Notes: a model not told the origin generated them from the letters alone. DNA of 7,920 nt from Candidatus Vogelbacteria bacterium (GCA_026395035.1 JAPLZN010000089.1:1-7920), one strand, 5' to 3'. Positions 1 through 4,739 are shown, counted from the stretch's first letter. Program-made: numbers and translations.

Positions 1-2
1 AA

Positions 3-185
3 TTTTTGCAATTAGTCAGCCCGCAAATTTCCGTTATCTCGGTTGGCGCCGGTAATCGCTACGGTCACCAGCACGCCGAAGTGCTCGCTCTACTCACTAA
101 ATTAAAAAGCGCGGTTTTACGCACGGACCAGCTCGGCACAATTATACTTGCAAGTGATGGCCAGACGGTGAAAAGTGTAAAATAA
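3..185 (+). CDS. comEC: ComEC/Rec2-family competence protein, C-terminal end (partial)
   Basis: Only the last 60 residues are present; the frame is open at the left edge and stops with TAA at 183-185. The segment matches the end of the metallo-beta-lactamase-like domain of ComEC/Rec2, the inner-membrane channel that imports single-stranded DNA in natural transformation. It has GAGNRYGHQHAEVL (residues 15-28), equivalent to the family's conserved N-R-Y-G-H-x-H motif, then LRTDQLGTIILASDG (39-53), the usual closing strand pair (family form: RTD..GTI.LTSDG). No membrane segment falls in this part. It ends just before a hairpin terminator shared with the convergent gene at 270-650. A stand-alone ComEC-like MBL hydrolase would have a similar C-terminus and cannot be excluded without the upstream sequence. 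Confidence 0.85.
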   Translation, partial: FLQLVSPQISVISVGAGNRYGHQHAEVLALLTKLKSAVLRTDQLGTIILASDGQTVKSVK

Positions 186-227
186 AAAACCCTCACCGCA
201 AGCGGCAAGGGGATTTTAGGGCTTTTT
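180..227. terminator. Bidirectional intrinsic terminator between comEC and the 126-aa gene
   Basis: The stem pairs CCCT (190-193) with AGGG (208-211). Inside is a second stem, CCG/CGG, around a CAAG loop, separated from the first by a symmetric CA/CA internal loop. Read on the minus strand the stem is followed by TTTTTTATTTT, a good U-tract for the 126-aa gene. On the plus strand ATTTTAGGGCTTTTT follows, which would serve comEC. Confidence 0.65.
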
Positions 228-269
228 CATCTTCGGTTACCTCTTTTCTTTGGATGTTACCGTTTTCGA

Positions 270-650
270 TTAAACGGGAATTTCAAAAGTCGGGTTGTGC
301 CGACGGAGGGCGCGATCGAGGAATATCGGCAGTTTTTCGGCCGGAATATCCTTGATGCGTTCACAGATTTGGTACCAGCCCCAGATAAAGTGCTTACACC
401 GCGGGCTGTTCGGGTTCTTCCAGCGGTTGGCCTTTTTGATGATTTCCGCCAGATGACTGGGGTCGTCGAGCAAGATTACTTTGGCCAGGGCATTCCACTG
501 GTCCATCGTCCTGCAGGCGTCCAGGTCTCCGACGGTTGGTTCAGGAATTGAGCACTGACTTGCCGCCAATTCCTCCCGGGCTTTCTCCAGACTTAGTTTT
601 CTGTCTGAGATAAGTCCGAGCCCGTGCAGCTGTTCGGCCATGTTTTGCAT
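270..650 (-). CDS. Hypothetical protein, 126 aa, unknown family
   Basis: I do not recognise this protein. It is predicted soluble and mostly helical, with no signal peptide or membrane segment. Residues 20-30 form a charged helix, followed by a helix rich in W, A and L (about 50-62). The most distinctive stretch is 76-99, with several aromatics (RWKNP, then KHFIWGWYQICERI), followed by a basic C-terminal segment (DRALRRH, 112-118). Four cysteines (33, 46, 85, 96) are not arranged as a classical CxxC zinc site. Evidence that the gene is real: a strong SD (AAGGAGG, minus strand of 657-663) lies 6 nt before the ATG, a consensus promoter lies at 700-728, and a terminator follows. It is monocistronic. 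The strong SD groups it with the accessory operon at 2103-3872 rather than with the conserved genes. The overlapping plus-strand ORF (297-551) has no such signals. Confidence 0.8.
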   Translation of the reverse strand: MQNMAEQLHGLGLISDRKLSLEKAREELAASQCSIPEPTVGDLDACRTMDQWNALAKVILLDDPSHLAEIIKKANRWKNPNSPRCKHFIWGWYQICERIKDIPAEKLPIFLDRALRRHNPTFEIPV

Positions 651-699
651 GGCTAGCCTCCTTGTCTAGAAAATCAGCGATTCTAATGAATCTGGGAGC

Positions 700-728
700 A
701 TGTTAACACGTACAATAAAAGCTGTCAA
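700..728 (-). promoter_or_regulatory. Sigma70-type promoter of the 126-aa gene
   Basis: On the minus strand, TTGACA (723-728) and TAACAT (700-705) are separated by exactly 17 nt. The predicted start is near 693, giving a leader of about 43 nt with the SD near its end. The -35 box directly abuts the U-tract of the terminator at 733-765. Confidence 0.75.
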
Positions 729-732
729 ATAA

Positions 733-765
733 AAACTCCCGGCGCGCGCCCGGCGACGGGAGTTT
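733..765 (-). terminator. Intrinsic terminator of the putative RNA gene
   Basis: AAACTCCCG pairs with CGGGAGTTT in a 9-bp stem (733-741 with 757-765) whose GC-rich apex can pair further. On the minus strand it runs into TTTTTATTT. The plus-strand side has no U-tract, so it acts on minus-strand transcripts. Confidence 0.75.
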
Positions 766-899
766 GGTGAAGGGGCGGATTGGCAACCCTTCGTGTCAGG
801 AAGGAGGCGGGTGGGCGCAGATACAACTAGCCGTATGGCAAGGTCTACGGCTTCTTTTTGGATTAGTTAGTGGATTATTGATACCACTCCGCCCAATCT
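733..899 (-). ncRNA. Putative independent structured RNA, about 165 nt, unknown family
   Basis: This stretch has no convincing ORF but has all the parts of an RNA gene on the minus strand. A promoter lies at 906-934, with a predicted start near 899. A closing stem pairs CCGCCC (889-894) with GGGCGG (773-778). Inside it are three hairpins: AGTGG/CCACT (869-873 with 884-888), AGCCGTA/TACGGCT (829-835 with 846-852, 10-nt loop) and CCTTC/GAAGG (788-792 with 800-804). An intrinsic terminator at 733-765 ends it. A promoter for the next gene begins right after, so this looks free-standing rather than a leader. I see no SRP RNA core, RNase P core or tmRNA tag. A 6S-like RNA of unusual shape, or a riboswitch-type leader of the 126-aa gene, remain alternatives. 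Confidence 0.55.
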
Positions 900-905
900 G
901 AAGTC

Positions 906-934
906 ATTCTAACCATAGTTACCGTAAAAGGCAA
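906..934 (-). promoter_or_regulatory. Promoter of the putative RNA gene
   Basis: On the minus strand, TTGCCT (929-934) and TAGAAT (906-911) are spaced by 17 nt. The expected start at about 898-899 falls a few nt before the closing stem of the RNA. It lies just after the rpmB terminator, consistent with a separate transcription unit. Confidence 0.6.
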
Positions 935-942
935 GATTCATC

Positions 943-969
943 AAAAAACCGCCATTTAGGCGGTTTTTT
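943..969 (-). terminator. rpmB terminator overlapping the stop codon
   Basis: AAAAAACCGCC (943-953) pairs with GGCGGTTTTTT (959-969) around a 5-nt loop, an 11-bp arm with A and U tracts on both sides. The rpmB TAA stop (956-958) lies inside the loop, so termination is packed into the end of the gene. The symmetry would let it work in both directions. Confidence 0.85.
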
Positions 970-1195
970 CGACAACTTTCTTTGTTTTTGTCTTCTCAAT
1001 CCGGATTTCCAGCTGTTTTCCCTTTTTTAAGCATCGGGTGCAGATTTTTAGGCGCGAGCCGTCGGTCAATTTGGCCCACTGTAAATTGGGCTGTTTGCGG
1101 AGCTTGGGGATCGGGTTATATTTGGTGGCGCGGACGCGGTTGGAGAAACCGCCGACCATAATACTTCCTTTGTCGCAGATTGGGCAGGATTTCAT
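956..1195 (-). CDS. rpmB: Large ribosomal subunit protein bL28
   Basis: bL28 is a small protein of the large ribosomal subunit. The 79-aa product has a CxxC pair at each end of the globular part (C4/C7 in CPIC and C52/C55 in CTRC), the zinc-binding C+ form of bL28. Between them lie the family's basic segment (SNRVRATKYNPIPKLRKQPNLQ, split over residues 18-39) and the strand pair KLTDGSRLKICTRCLKKGK. A charged, Lys-rich tail (61-79) extends slightly beyond typical lengths. The ATG at 1193-1195 is kept because it places CPIC right at the N-terminus, as in the family. No SD is visible; the bases before the start read TTTTACCACT. A promoter is proposed at 1228-1255 and a terminator overlaps the stop. 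The gene is monocistronic and divergent from the M50 peptidase gene. Confidence 0.93.
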   Translation of the reverse strand: MKSCPICDKGSIMVGGFSNRVRATKYNPIPKLRKQPNLQWAKLTDGSRLKICTRCLKKGKQLEIRIEKTKTKKVVEKTA

Positions 1196-1227
1196 AGTGG
1201 TAAAATAATGGTTTAATTAGCCAGCCT

Positions 1228-1255
1228 ATGGTAGCATAAAGTTGTAATTTTGCAA
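1228..1255 (-). promoter_or_regulatory. Probable rpmB promoter
   Basis: On the minus strand, TTGCAA (1250-1255) is followed after 16 nt by TACCAT (1228-1233), a moderate match to the sigma70 consensus. The start would be near 1221, giving a leader of roughly 26 nt with no SD. Confidence 0.45.
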
Positions 1256-1266
1256 GCATTGCCGTA

Positions 1267-1336
1267 ATGATGAGTTATGAATGATGAGTGACAAATGGCA
1301 TTCATCATTCATCACTTATCACTCCTCACTCATTAT
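1267..1336. repeat. In-phase heptad array forming an inverted repeat (rpmB/M50 gap)
   Basis: Ten consecutive 7-nt words: ATGATGA, GTTATGA, ATGATGA, GTGACAA, ATGGCAT, TCATCAT, TCATCAC, TTATCAC, TCCTCAC, TCATTAT. The left words are roughly complementary to the right ones. An 11-bp perfect inverted repeat joins 1277-1287 to 1302-1312. The array ends one base before the proposed GTG start of the M50 gene. It creates a spurious in-frame ATG at 1281. Confidence 0.8.
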
Positions 1337-1337
1337 C

Positions 1338-1943
1338 GTGACCGCTATCTTCTACATCCTCATCATTCTCTTCTCCGTGGTTATCCACGAGGTTTCGCAT
1401 GGTTATGTGGCCTATCTCTTGGGTGATCCGACCGCGAAAATGCAGGGTCGGCTGACACTTAATCCGCTCAAACATCTGGACCCGTTTGGCTCGGTACTCT
1501 TGCCGGCTCTCTTGTATTTAGCCAATGCGCCGGTTATTGGTTGGGCCAAGCCGGTGCCGTATAATCCGTACAATCTGCAAGCGGGCAAATGGGGACCGGC
1601 CCTGGTGGCGGTCGCCGGTCCGATTTCCAATTTTATCGTGGCGATCTTTTTCGCTTTGGCGATTCGCTTCAATCTACTATATACCTTTGCCGCGCCAGCC
1701 TTCAACGATTTTTGTTTGTTGGTCGTAGTACTCAATGTCCTCTTGGCGATTTTCAATTTGATTCCCATTCCCCCGTTAGACGGTTCCAAGGTGCTCTTTT
1801 CCGCCCTGCCGTATCGTTTGCGCTATATTGAAACCTTTTTAGAACGCTATGGGATCGTCTTCATTGTCCTCTTCCTCTTCTATGGCGGAACAATTATCTT
1901 CCCCTTGGAACAGTGGGTGGTGCGGGTGTTAGTGGGAGGGTAG
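1338..1943 (+). CDS. M50-family (site-2 protease type) zinc metallopeptidase
   Basis: An integral-membrane protease of the S2P/M50 family, in the short PDZ-less form; the substrate is unknown. With the GTG start proposed here it has 201 residues. The first membrane segment (about 3-16) runs into H17-E-V-S-H21, the HExxH zinc motif. Next come NPLKHLDPFGS (42-52) and GWAKPVPYNPYN (68-79), family landmarks, then the membrane segment with GPISN (about 94-98). The segment carrying N140-x-I-P-x-P-P-L-D148-G follows, whose Asp is the third zinc ligand. Hydrophobic stretches also lie near 102-115 and 170-185. An in-frame ATG at 1281 (also 1284) would add 19 residues, but these are encoded by the heptad array and precede the normal N-terminus, so GTG at 1338 is preferred. 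No SD or clear promoter is visible, and no U-tract terminator reads in this direction. Confidence 0.88.
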   Translation: MTAIFYILIILFSVVIHEVSHGYVAYLLGDPTAKMQGRLTLNPLKHLDPFGSVLLPALLYLANAPVIGWAKPVPYNPYNLQAGKWGPALVAVAGPISNFIVAIFFALAIRFNLLYTFAAPAFNDFCLLVVVLNVLLAIFNLIPIPPLDGSKVLFSALPYRLRYIETFLERYGIVFIVLFLFYGGTIIFPLEQWVVRVLVGG

Positions 1944-1965
1944 GCGCTTCGCGCAATTAGAAATT

Positions 1966-2020
1966 GACAGGTAATCCTGTCATCCCGGACCGCCCGTACT
2001 CGGGCGATGATCCGGGATCC
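1966..2020 (+). repeat. Palindromic dispersed element, copy 1
   Basis: GACAGG-TAAT-CCTGTC (1966-1981) leads directly into a nested hairpin: ATCCCGGA (1982-1989) pairs with TCCGGGAT (2011-2018), and inside it CGCCCG pairs with CGGGCG around TACT. The same layout occurs in reverse orientation at 5310-5356, and shorter relatives lie at 7716-7785. It looks like a REP-type non-coding repeat. Confidence 0.75.
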
Positions 2021-2038
2021 AACAGAAAAAATTTAGAA

Positions 2039-2075
2039 ATAAAAAAGGGGACCAACGAACTTGTCGTTGGTCCCC
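2039..2075 (-). terminator. Terminator of the HTH/ParB operon
   Basis: GGGGACCAACGA (2047-2058) pairs perfectly with TCGTTGGTCCCC (2064-2075) around ACTTG. This is a 12-bp stem, followed on the minus strand by TTTTTTATTTC. The plus-strand side lacks a U-tract, so it mainly serves the minus-strand operon ending at 2103. Confidence 0.88.
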
Positions 2076-2102
2076 GATAGGGTACATCTTGGTTACCCGA
2101 GG

Positions 2103-2900
2103 TTACTGTTTCTCGGCCTGGCGCTTTTCGTCGAAGCGTTTCCTCCATTCGGTCAGGCGGGAGGAGCTCTGCTTCATCAGTCGCTCGGCCTGCTTGAAGA
2201 GTTCGAGCGCCTGCTTTTCCGAGACATCGCCGTCGCCGAACATTTCGATCAGTCCCCGGAAAACGGCGGCATTGCCCACGCCGAGCGACCGATAGGTGGC
2301 GGTCAGCCTGAGCTTGATTCCATCCAGGCCGTTCTTGGGCATTTTTTTCTTGCGCCCGCTGATCACCGCCCGGACATCTTCCGGATCGGCGCCGTGCGCT
2401 TCGGCGGCCTTGGCGATGGACAGTCCTCCGTCGGTCACGGCACCCACTGCCCGCATCGTCCGGGCCCGTTTCTGCTTGGCCTCGATCTGGGAGATGTATT
2501 TGCGGGCCACACTGGCCGGCAAGCCGAGCTGGCCGGCGATATGCTTGGGGCTTTTCCCCAGATCGAGCAGTCGGCGAACCGTATGCTCGGTATCGGCGGT
2601 CGAGGGGGGTAGGGCACCCCCACAGTTGGCCTTGTAGGCCATGCCGATGAGTTCCGCTTCATCTGTCACCAGCGTGGTGACGGCTTCGATCGTATCCCGG
2701 TCCAGGAATTCATGGGCGGCGATCCGGTGCCGGCCATCCACGACTCGGCCATCGGCGGTGATCAGGATCGGGTCGATATCGACACCGGCCTCGTAGAGTT
2801 CCGCCAGGTAGAGGACCCGGTTGTCGTCGAGCCCGACCCGGACGAAGAAATCCTTCGACAGCCCCGCGATCAACACCGGTTTGCTGTTGTCTTTACTCAT
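2103..2900 (-). CDS. Orphan ParB/Srx-type nuclease-domain DNA-binding protein
   Basis: A 265-aa protein with a ParB-like N-terminal domain (about 27-95). Its hallmark is DGRVVDGRHRIAA (50-62), equivalent to the ParB/Srx nucleotide-binding motif (GxxR type). A helix-turn-helix follows at about 104-140 (LGKSPKHIAGQLGLPASVARKYI is spread over 114-136), and a second helical HTH-like unit lies at about 158-182. The C-terminus (226-265) is helical and highly charged, perhaps a dimerisation region. It is the last gene of a three-gene operon. Its ATG overlaps the upstream stop by 8 nt (ATGAGTAA), with AAGGA 7 nt ahead inside the upstream gene, so translation is coupled. No ParA partner, parS-like site or replication gene is visible, so chromosome or plasmid partition is not supported. 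A transcription regulator or nucleoid-associated ParB paralogue is equally likely. Confidence 0.82.
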   Translation of the reverse strand: MSKDNSKPVLIAGLSKDFFVRVGLDDNRVLYLAELYEAGVDIDPILITADGRVVDGRHRIAAHEFLDRDTIEAVTTLVTDEAELIGMAYKANCGGALPPSTADTEHTVRRLLDLGKSPKHIAGQLGLPASVARKYISQIEAKQKRARTMRAVGAVTDGGLSIAKAAEAHGADPEDVRAVISGRKKKMPKNGLDGIKLRLTATYRSLGVGNAAVFRGLIEMFGDGDVSEKQALELFKQAERLMKQSSSRLTEWRKRFDEKRQAEKQ

Positions 2901-3168
2901 TGCTCTGTCCTTCTTTCTCCTTGCTTTGTTGCTCGTCGGCCGGTTGGAAAAACCGGGCCGAGGTCGCGCGCCAGCCGGCGCGCTTTTTGGTGAGGTTCGA
3001 AATGATGATAACCGTTCCTGTCTCCGGCCAAGCCTTTTCCTCCCAAACCTCCGGTTTAAGGGAAAAAGTGATTGGGCCGAGATTGCTAAGCTCGTCGCAA
3101 CGAGCTACGGCGTATGGACCATGTCGCCCACCGGGAACGATTTTTTCCACGACGGCTTGGTAGTTCAC
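2893..3168 (-). CDS. Hypothetical small beta-rich protein, 91 aa
   Basis: Not assigned to a named family. The alternating hydrophobic pattern (VVEKIVPGGRHGPYAVARC, GPITFSLKPEVW, GTVIIISNLTKKRAGWRATSARFF) suggests a five-strand barrel or OB-like fold over residues 4-76. A hydrophilic Gln/Glu/Lys tail (78-91) follows; its codons carry the SD of the next gene. The GTG start at 3166-3168 overlaps the stop of the HTH gene by 4 nt (GTGA) and has AGGAG 6 nt upstream, so the start is well supported. The protein sits between two DNA-binding proteins in one operon. A nucleic-acid-binding or adaptor role is a guess from fold pattern and context only. The plus-strand ORFs across this stretch have no SD and are shadows. 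Confidence 0.8.
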   Translation of the reverse strand: MNYQAVVEKIVPGGRHGPYAVARCDELSNLGPITFSLKPEVWEEKAWPETGTVIIISNLTKKRAGWRATSARFFQPADEQQSKEKEGQSNE

Positions 3169-3872
3169 GGCACGCTCCTTTTACCTAGATGCTCGCCGGC
3201 CAGCTTGGCGCTTAGGGCGCACAGATGTCCGGTCAATTCCCAGATTGCGGTGACCTCCTCGCTCGAGAACGGGCCAAACTCGTTTTCGCTTAACCGTTCG
3301 GACAAGGCCCGCATCTGCAGGCTAAGGGCCGATTGCCGACCGGCGATTGCCGGTTGGGGCGATGCCGGTGACTCCGGAACATCGTCTTGGTCGTCCGCCG
3401 GGAAAGATCGGCCTTCTTTTTTAAGGCGCAGTTCTTCCCGGCGTGATTGCCATAGCCCGCGCATCTGGAGCTTCTTCTCCTCGGATGACGCTTGTTTTCC
3501 GGATAGCACCAGCCAGAGTGACTGCGTATTCTGATAGCCCAAAGCTTCGGCCGCCTCCTTGCCAGATAGGAGACCGTAGCCGATTAGCTCCAGGAAATTG
3601 CGAATCGTTGATCCTTCCTTGACGGTTTCCAGCTCGCTGACTCGGTAGCCCTGCGAATCCAAATAACACAGCAGGCGGATCAAGGTTTCACCGCCCGGCA
3701 GAATGGTTTTGGTCTTGGAAAACCAACTGGCCACCGTGACATCGGAGACTCCGCAGAATTGCGCCATCTGAAGCCGTGCGGCCATATTTTTCCGGCCGAT
3801 AATACGCGGCTCGAAATGAGCCAGACATTCGGTCAGATGCCCGCGAAAAACTTCCATTTTCTTCTCCATCAT
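3165..3872 (-). CDS. HTH DNA-binding protein, first gene of accessory operon
   Basis: A 235-aa protein with two helix-turn-helix-like units. The first (about 30-58) reads AARLQMAQFCGVSDVTVASWF and resembles XRE/phage-repressor HTHs. The second (about 100-128), with SGKEAAEALGYQNTQSLWLVLSG, looks like a diverged copy. A basic helix (136-153, WQSRREELRLKKE) follows, then a low-complexity Pro/Asp/Ser linker (158-178) and a helical C-terminal domain (180-230). No catalytic motif is visible. The ATG at 3870-3872 sits 6 nt after the core of a near-perfect SD; a second ATG one codon later is also possible. The stop overlaps the next start by 4 nt. As the promoter-proximal gene, with inverted repeats at its promoter and leader, it may autoregulate the operon; this is inference. 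Confidence 0.82.
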   Translation of the reverse strand: MMEKKMEVFRGHLTECLAHFEPRIIGRKNMAARLQMAQFCGVSDVTVASWFSKTKTILPGGETLIRLLCYLDSQGYRVSELETVKEGSTIRNFLELIGYGLLSGKEAAEALGYQNTQSLWLVLSGKQASSEEKKLQMRGLWQSRREELRLKKEGRSFPADDQDDVPESPASPQPAIAGRQSALSLQMRALSERLSENEFGPFSSEEVTAIWELTGHLCALSAKLAGEHLGKRSVP

Positions 3873-3875
3873 TTT

Positions 3876-3893
3876 TCACCTCCTTTCAAGGAG
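3876..3893 (-). promoter_or_regulatory. Strong SD that can be folded into a hairpin
   Basis: On the minus strand the leader of the HTH gene contains AAAGGAGGTGA, an almost full complement of the 16S rRNA 3' end. The bases CTCCTTGAAAGGAG (3880-3893) can fold as CTCCT/AGGAG with a TGAA loop, hiding most of the SD. The folding is seen only as complementarity, and the stem is short. Confidence 0.6.
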
Positions 3894-3933
3894 CAAAATA
3901 ATAGCAAGACCAGTAAGACCTTGCACTGTGAGC

Positions 3934-3962
3934 AGTAAAGCATAATATAATCTGGTTGTCAA
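3934..3962 (-). promoter_or_regulatory. Promoter of the HTH/ParB operon
   Basis: On the minus strand, consensus TTGACA (3957-3962) is followed 17 nt later by TTTACT (3934-3939), preceded by an extended -10 TGC. The predicted start near 3927 gives a leader of about 55 nt. ACTG-TGAG-CAGT (3925-3936) overlaps the -10 and start, and GCAAG/CTTGC arms lie at 3904-3924. Both are possible operator or hairpin sequences. Confidence 0.7.
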
Positions 3963-4007
3963 CCGCTAGATTGCGACCGCCAAGGTGGCCAATTCTTGCC
4001 CCAGTTT

Positions 4008-4041
4008 TTGACTTTTTTGCTCTGGTATAGTATCTTATACC
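4008..4041 (+). promoter_or_regulatory. Probable promoter of the rpsL-rpsG-fusA cluster with palindrome
   Basis: TTGACT (4008-4013) and TATCTT (4031-4036) are 17 nt apart. Alternatively TGG-TATAGT (4023-4031) is an extended -10. The palindrome GGTATA-N6-TATACC (4024-4041) covers both candidate -10 boxes and could be an operator. It is divergent from the HTH-operon promoter, 45 nt away. The leader to rpsL would be roughly 195 nt. Confidence 0.55.
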
Positions 4042-4042
4042 C

Positions 4043-4239
4043 ATTAGCTTTTTGCTCAGTAGCTGGGGCCAATTGCTTCTTAGTTTGAGTTGCTTACCTT
4101 GACGGCAGGGAATCTCGCCGGCGAGGCTTTTTAGTTAATTAGAAATGTAAAATTAAAAATTAAAAATTAGGGAAGGGGCCCGGGATTTTATCCATATCTC
4201 CATTTCTAATTTATAATTTCTAATTTTTAATTAAGACTC
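4043..4239 (+). other. Long untranslated leader of rpsL
   Basis: About 195 nt between the presumed transcription start and rpsL. It holds no ORF and no SD. Its features are the perfect palindrome CTCGCCGGCGAG (4114-4125) followed by GCTTTTT, which resembles a weak terminator or attenuator, and then the paired AT-rich heptad arrays (4131-4236). Confidence 0.4.
4131..4236. repeat. Paired AT-rich heptad arrays upstream of rpsL
   Basis: The left array, in phase from 4131, reads TTAGTTA, ATTAGAA, ATGTAAA, ATTAAAA, ATTAAAA, ATTAGGG. The right array, from 4202, reads ATTTCTA, ATTTATA, ATTTCTA, ATTTTTA, ATTAAGA. AATTAGAAAT on the left is the reverse complement of ATTTCTAATT, which occurs twice on the right. 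A non-repetitive 29-nt core with GGGGCCCGGG separates the arms. The right array ends 3 nt before the rpsL ATG. Confidence 0.8.
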
Positions 4240-4656
4240 ATGCCTACCATTAACCAGTTAGTAAAAAAGAATCGTAAGCCGATCAAGAAAAAGCACAAGG
4301 CCGTCGCCTTGGCGCGGGGTTTTAACGCGCGCGAGAACAAACCGACCTTCTATCCGTCGCCGTTTAAGCGCGGAGTGTGCACGGTGGTGAAGACCACGAC
4401 GCCGAAGAAGCCAAACTCCGCGTTGCGTAAAATCGCGCGCGTGCGGCTCACCAACGGAATGGAAGTGACCGCCTATATTCCGGGTGAAGGACACAATTTG
4501 CAGGAACACTCGGTGGTGATGATCCGTGGCGGTCGCGTGAAGGACTTGCCGGGCGTGCGCTATCACATTGTGCGCGGCCGTTTGGATTGTTCGGGAGTTG
4601 AGAAGCGTCGCCAGGGTCGAAGTCTTTACGGGAATAAACGGCCGAAGGCGAAATAA
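4240..4656 (+). CDS. rpsL: Small ribosomal subunit protein uS12
   Basis: uS12 sits at the decoding centre of the 30S subunit and affects accuracy. The 138-aa product matches the family from MPTINQL at the start to the C-terminal [25 protein letters not shown] (51-64) and [13 protein letters not shown] (97-109) carry the lysines at the streptomycin-sensitive positions (K56 and K101, matching E. coli mature K42 and K87). The Asp after K101 is the one methylthiolated in some bacteria. Relative to the 124-residue E. coli protein there are about 13 extra residues between roughly 20 and 42, giving a longer basic N-terminal arm. It is first in a str-type cluster with rpsG and fusA. There is no SD before the ATG; the upstream bases are AT-rich heptad repeats. 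Confidence 0.97.
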   Translation: MPTINQLVKKNRKPIKKKHKAVALARGFNARENKPTFYPSPFKRGVCTVVKTTTPKKPNSALRKIARVRLTNGMEVTAYIPGEGHNLQEHSVVMIRGGRVKDLPGVRYHIVRGRLDCSGVEKRRQGRSLYGNKRPKAK

Positions 4657-4739
4657 GCTGTCAGCTGTCAACTTTTAGCTTTTGGGAATTCGAATTCGTA
4701 TTTCCCTGAAAGCTGAAACCTGAAAGCGGTAAGCTATTC
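4656..4739. repeat. In-phase heptad array filling the rpsL-rpsG gap
   Basis: The 7-nt frame holds for most of the gap. It begins with AGCTGTC twice, AACTTTT and AGCTTTT; the centre holds the palindrome GAATTCGAATTC (4686-4697); then come CCTGAAA, GCTGAAA, CCTGAAA and GCGGTAA. AGCTTT/GGGAA on the left faces TTCCC/AAAGCT on the right, so the RNA can form a long imperfect hairpin. The first word shares its initial base with the rpsL stop codon. Confidence 0.78.

Noticed and set aside
297..551. Plus-strand ORF of 84 aa opposite the 126-aa gene
   Set aside because: It has no SD or promoter, whereas the minus-strand frame has both.
788..830. Possible SRP (4.5S) RNA because of a plus-strand GTCAGGAAGGAGG string
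   Set aside because: The conserved GGAA tetraloop stem and the AGCAG internal loop are missing, and promoter and terminator both point to the minus strand.
829..859. Plus-strand terminator, AGCCGTA/TACGGCT followed by TCTTTTT
   Set aside because: No plus-strand transcript is evident upstream. The hairpin is better explained as an internal helix of the minus-strand RNA, though a double role cannot be excluded.
2061..2612. Long plus-strand ORF (183 aa) and others up to 3534 opposite the HTH/ParB operon
   Set aside because: They have no SD or family motif. The minus-strand frames have coupled starts, SDs, a promoter and a terminator, so these are shadows of GC-rich coding DNA.
2103..3872. Chromosome or plasmid partition (parABS) locus
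   Set aside because: There is only a ParB-like protein; no ParA Walker ATPase and no parS-type palindromes are visible in the window.
2103..3872. Toxin-antitoxin or restriction-type defence system
   Set aside because: No nuclease, methylase, helicase or toxin motif can be seen in the three proteins; only DNA-binding folds are supported.
4131..4236. CRISPR-like array
   Set aside because: The repeat units are only 7 nt, with no spacers of regular length and no cas genes.
4258..4671. Minus-strand ORF of 137 aa opposite rpsL
   Set aside because: It is antisense to a highly conserved ribosomal protein gene, and its composition follows from rpsL codons.
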